Source: Armatimonadota bacterium (GTDB lineage: Bacteria; Armatimonadota; JADLDR01). From it: a stretch of 35,222 bases of DNA. The translations under genes were made by a program, and so were the position numbers. The DNA lies in the NCBI GenBank assembly GCA_020846535.1, contig JADLDR010000059.1, positions 1 to 35,222 on the forward strand. The letters run 5' to 3'. Under the pieces are notes generated by a model. It was not told the DNA's origin and searched no databases. It worked only from the letters and a program-made list of their open reading frames with translations. The first letter of the stretch is position 1. Each line of letters opens with the position of its first letter. This document shows, piece by piece, positions 33,569-35,222 of the stretch.

Positions 33569-34834
33569 TCAAACCGATGTCCTTTTGCAGGGAATCAGGA
33601 GGGCCACCATCAAGGTCAGGACGGTGAGGAGGAGGGCGGCGGCCATGACAGGGGGATAGTCCCACCGGTCGACGGCCCGGCCTGCGGTGAGAGGGCCGAT
33701 GACGCGAATGGGGGCGGTGATCAGGCTGATGCCGGCATAGACGCGAGCCGCATCCGGCTCGCCGGCGCATTCGTAGGCCAGATTGAAGGCGGAGACGGCC
33801 CAGGTCGGGCTGACCGTGCCTGCCAGGAAATAAGACAAAAAGAGAACGGGGGCGGAATCGCCCAGCAGCGTGCCGCCTACCCCGACCCCATAGAGGGCAA
33901 GCCCGGTCAGAAAGGCATTGCGGTGTCCGAACCTGTCCCCCAACTGGCCGATCATCAGGGCGAAGACGAGGCCGCAGGCGTTGAAGGTCATATTCAGATA
34001 GCCCAGGAGGGCGTCGCTGGCGTCCAATTTCGTTTTGATGAAAAGGGCAATAAAGGCGAACGGCCCCTGAGCCAGTATGAAAAGACAGGCGGTCAGGATA
34101 AAGATCAGGTAGCTGGGGCGCTGTCGGGAGAGGCGAAAGACATCGACAGCGCAGGTCAGCAGGGGAACCCGCTCCCCCTCCCCGTTGTGCGAGATGTCCC
34201 GGAAGCGGGCGAACCAGAGAGTCGCCAGCAGGATGAGGGAGCCGCCGACGAAAAGGCTGAGGCCGAAGTTGCGAGGTGAGGGCAAGATGCCCAGCACCGG
34301 GGTCGCTATCGCTCCCCCGATGATGCCGCCCACCCCGAACCAGGCCAGCCTCAGGCCAAAGAAGCGGCCCCGCTCTTTGGGGGAGACACTTGCCACCACC
34401 ATCGCCACGTAATGCGGGTCGCCCGTGCCTGCGATCAGCACGAAAGCGGTATAGAAGGTGAAAAAGAGGGCGATCCGGGCCGCCGCCGCATCGACCGGCA
34501 GAAAAAGAGCCGAGGCCGCCATCGCCAGGTAAAAGGAAGCACCGATCCGGTAGGCCCCTATCATGCGCGAAAACCGGCGCGGGCCGGGCCGGATAAGGTA
34601 GAGCGACAGGGGCTGAATAATCGCGATGCCCCCTGCAAAAAGGGCGGGAACCGCGCCGATCATCCATCCGGGGGACCCCAGGGCCTTCAGGTAGCCGGGC
34701 AGCGTGATCCCCGAACTGACAAAGGGCAGCCCCAGGCCCCATAAAAACTCGAACCCCAGAATAGCGACCCGGTTCAGACGATGAACCGCAGCCTCTGACG
34801 CGCCTTCGTCGGCGGAATGGAGTAATGATTTGAT
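33569..34834 (-). CDS. MFS transporter, first gene of the catabolic operon, probable ATC start
   Basis: About 421 residues with twelve hydrophobic segments. In-frame sequence upstream of the first ATG (34663) is clearly homologous first-helix sequence: LNRVAILGFEFLWGLGLPFV, then GITLPGYLKALGSPGWM. Back to the in-frame TGA at 34874-34876 there is no ATG, GTG or TTG. An AAGGAG at 34847-34842 sits seven bases before the codon ATC (34834-34832), making AUC the best start. Interior landmarks include GTGDPHYVAMVVASVSPKERGRFFG (loop 4-5 region) and GQLGDRFGHRN (MFS motif A). It probably imports the sugar or sugar acid processed by the genes behind it. Confidence 0.8.
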   Translation of the reverse strand: MKSLLHSADEGASEAAVHRLNRVAILGFEFLWGLGLPFVSSGITLPGYLKALGSPGWMIGAVPALFAGGIAIIQPLSLYLIRPGPRRFSRMIGAYRIGASFYLAMAASALFLPVDAAAARIALFFTFYTAFVLIAGTGDPHYVAMVVASVSPKERGRFFGLRLAWFGVGGIIGGAIATPVLGILPSPRNFGLSLFVGGSLILLATLWFARFRDISHNGEGERVPLLTCAVDVFRLSRQRPSYLIFILTACLFILAQGPFAFIALFIKTKLDASDALLGYLNMTFNACGLVFALMIGQLGDRFGHRNAFLTGLALYGVGVGGTLLGDSAPVLFLSYFLAGTVSPTWAVSAFNLAYECAGEPDAARVYAGISLITAPIRVIGPLTAGRAVDRWDYPPVMAAALLLTVLTLMVALLIPCKRTSV

Positions 34835-34910
34835 GAATGGTCTCCTTGAAAGGGCTGGGGGCGGAAAAGTACCTCACCTTTGCCCCTCTCCTGGACGCGG
34901 CTGCGCCGCT

Positions 34911-35028
34911 AAGCAGCCCGTCGGAGTCAGGGTGCAGTTTCCCCCGGGACAAGGTTGTAGGGGCGAACCTGGGGTTCGCCCAGGCCTCCGAAGATCGCCT
35001 GGGGCAGGGCGAACCCCAGGTTCGCCCC
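34911..35028. repeat. Interspersed repeat module, copy B (core inverted relative to copy A)
   Basis: The lead (cagcccgtcggagtcagggt through cccccgggacaagg) matches 10231-10282 in direct orientation. The stems are at 34960-34980 and 35008-35028. The 27-bp core at 34981-35007 is the exact reverse complement of 10304-10330. The right stem runs into the third MITE-like copy. Confidence 0.75.
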
Positions 35029-35222
35029 ATCGCGATCCAGATAAGGTAAAACATCCTCCGCTCCTGGGGGAGGGGTGACCGCTCTCCCCTGGGAGGGGTG
35101 ACCTCTCTCCCCTAGCCCCTCTCCCCGAAACCCAAGGGATGCGCCGGAGCGCACCCTGGGAGAGGGGGACAGAGTGTGCGGCACTTGCCCCCCCCATCCA
35201 CTCCCCCTGCCCGTTTCGGGAA
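35025..35222. mobile_element. Non-autonomous MITE-like element, copy 3 (cut by window end)
   Basis: It begins CCCCATCGCGATCCAGAT and follows copy 1 closely (cctccgctcctgggggaggg, then ctcccctagcccctctccc, then ccctgcccgtttcgggaa) until the window ends about 200 nt in. Same orientation as copy 1. Confidence 0.7.

Noticed and set aside
33501..35054. Upstream extension of the HpcH/HpaI aldolase frame to 782 codons
   Set aside because: The extension is a frame shadow of the MFS gene and repeat DNA; AAGGAG fixes the aldolase start at 33500.

Overview
The window is GC-rich bacterial chromosome from a heterotroph that does not look like a familiar model lineage. Shine-Dalgarno sites (AAGGAG/GGAGG types) are common and TGA, TAA and TAG all act as stops. 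Several genes encode exported glycoside-hydrolase-like proteins, and the gaps carry short non-autonomous repeats built from palindromes. The mix of DUF5060, DUF6067-like and GH84-like enzymes, TolB-like propellers and xylose-isomerase-like epimerases would fit Armatimonadota or a neighbouring uncultured phylum. That placement is inference; no marker gene in the window settles it.

Layout. (1) 1-2675: 3' portion of a DUF499-family ATPase, a family found in anti-phage islands; its start and partners lie off the window. (2) 2731-3160: two kinds of short repeat element. (3) 3189-8242: housekeeping and transport genes, namely universal stress protein and Nramp metal transporter (overlapping pair), glycerol kinase, a small membrane protein and a CPA2 cation/proton antiporter. 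(4) 8243-9010: gene-free, with a palindromic element. (5) 9011-10213: hemerythrin-like protein and DUF4230 membrane protein. (6) 10231-10828: a repeat nest in which a ~282-bp element sits inside a ~110-bp element. (7) 10977-14197: two-gene operon of a Gfo/Idh/MocA oxidoreductase and an exported DUF5060/GH5-like glycosidase. (8) 14265-18115, minus: a very large exported DUF6067-like protein interrupted by a frameshift. (9) tRNA-Ser(GCT), a lone EcfT, and a structured gap containing a near-consensus promoter on the minus strand with no gene behind it. (10) 19704-20261: a thioredoxin-fold gene interrupted by an in-frame TGA. (11) 20299-22041, minus: GH84-like beta-N-acetylglucosaminidase, divergent from a seven-bladed propeller protein with four C-terminal repeats. 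(12) 25013-27864: fructosamine-kinase-like phosphotransferase, a 58-residue small protein and an exported TIM-barrel protein. (13) 27883-34834, minus: a tight seven-gene catabolic operon (MFS transporter, HpcH/HpaI aldolase, D-2-hydroxyacid dehydrogenase, zinc alcohol dehydrogenase, isomerase/epimerase, C45-type Ntn hydrolase, second isomerase/epimerase). (14) 34911-35222: a second copy of the repeat nest, running off the window.

How they fit together. Four exported glycan-active or glycan-binding proteins, a sugar oxidoreductase, two epimerases, a pyruvate-type aldolase and sugar/polyol dehydrogenases suggest a polysaccharide or amino-sugar scavenger. The seven-gene operon is the best candidate for an undescribed pathway, because an amide-cleaving or acyl-transferring C45 enzyme sits inside an apparent sugar-acid route. 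The most striking non-coding signals are a 27-bp core that is exactly inverted between two copies of one repeat, a probable AUC start on the MFS gene, and an orphan promoter facing a folded short transcript.
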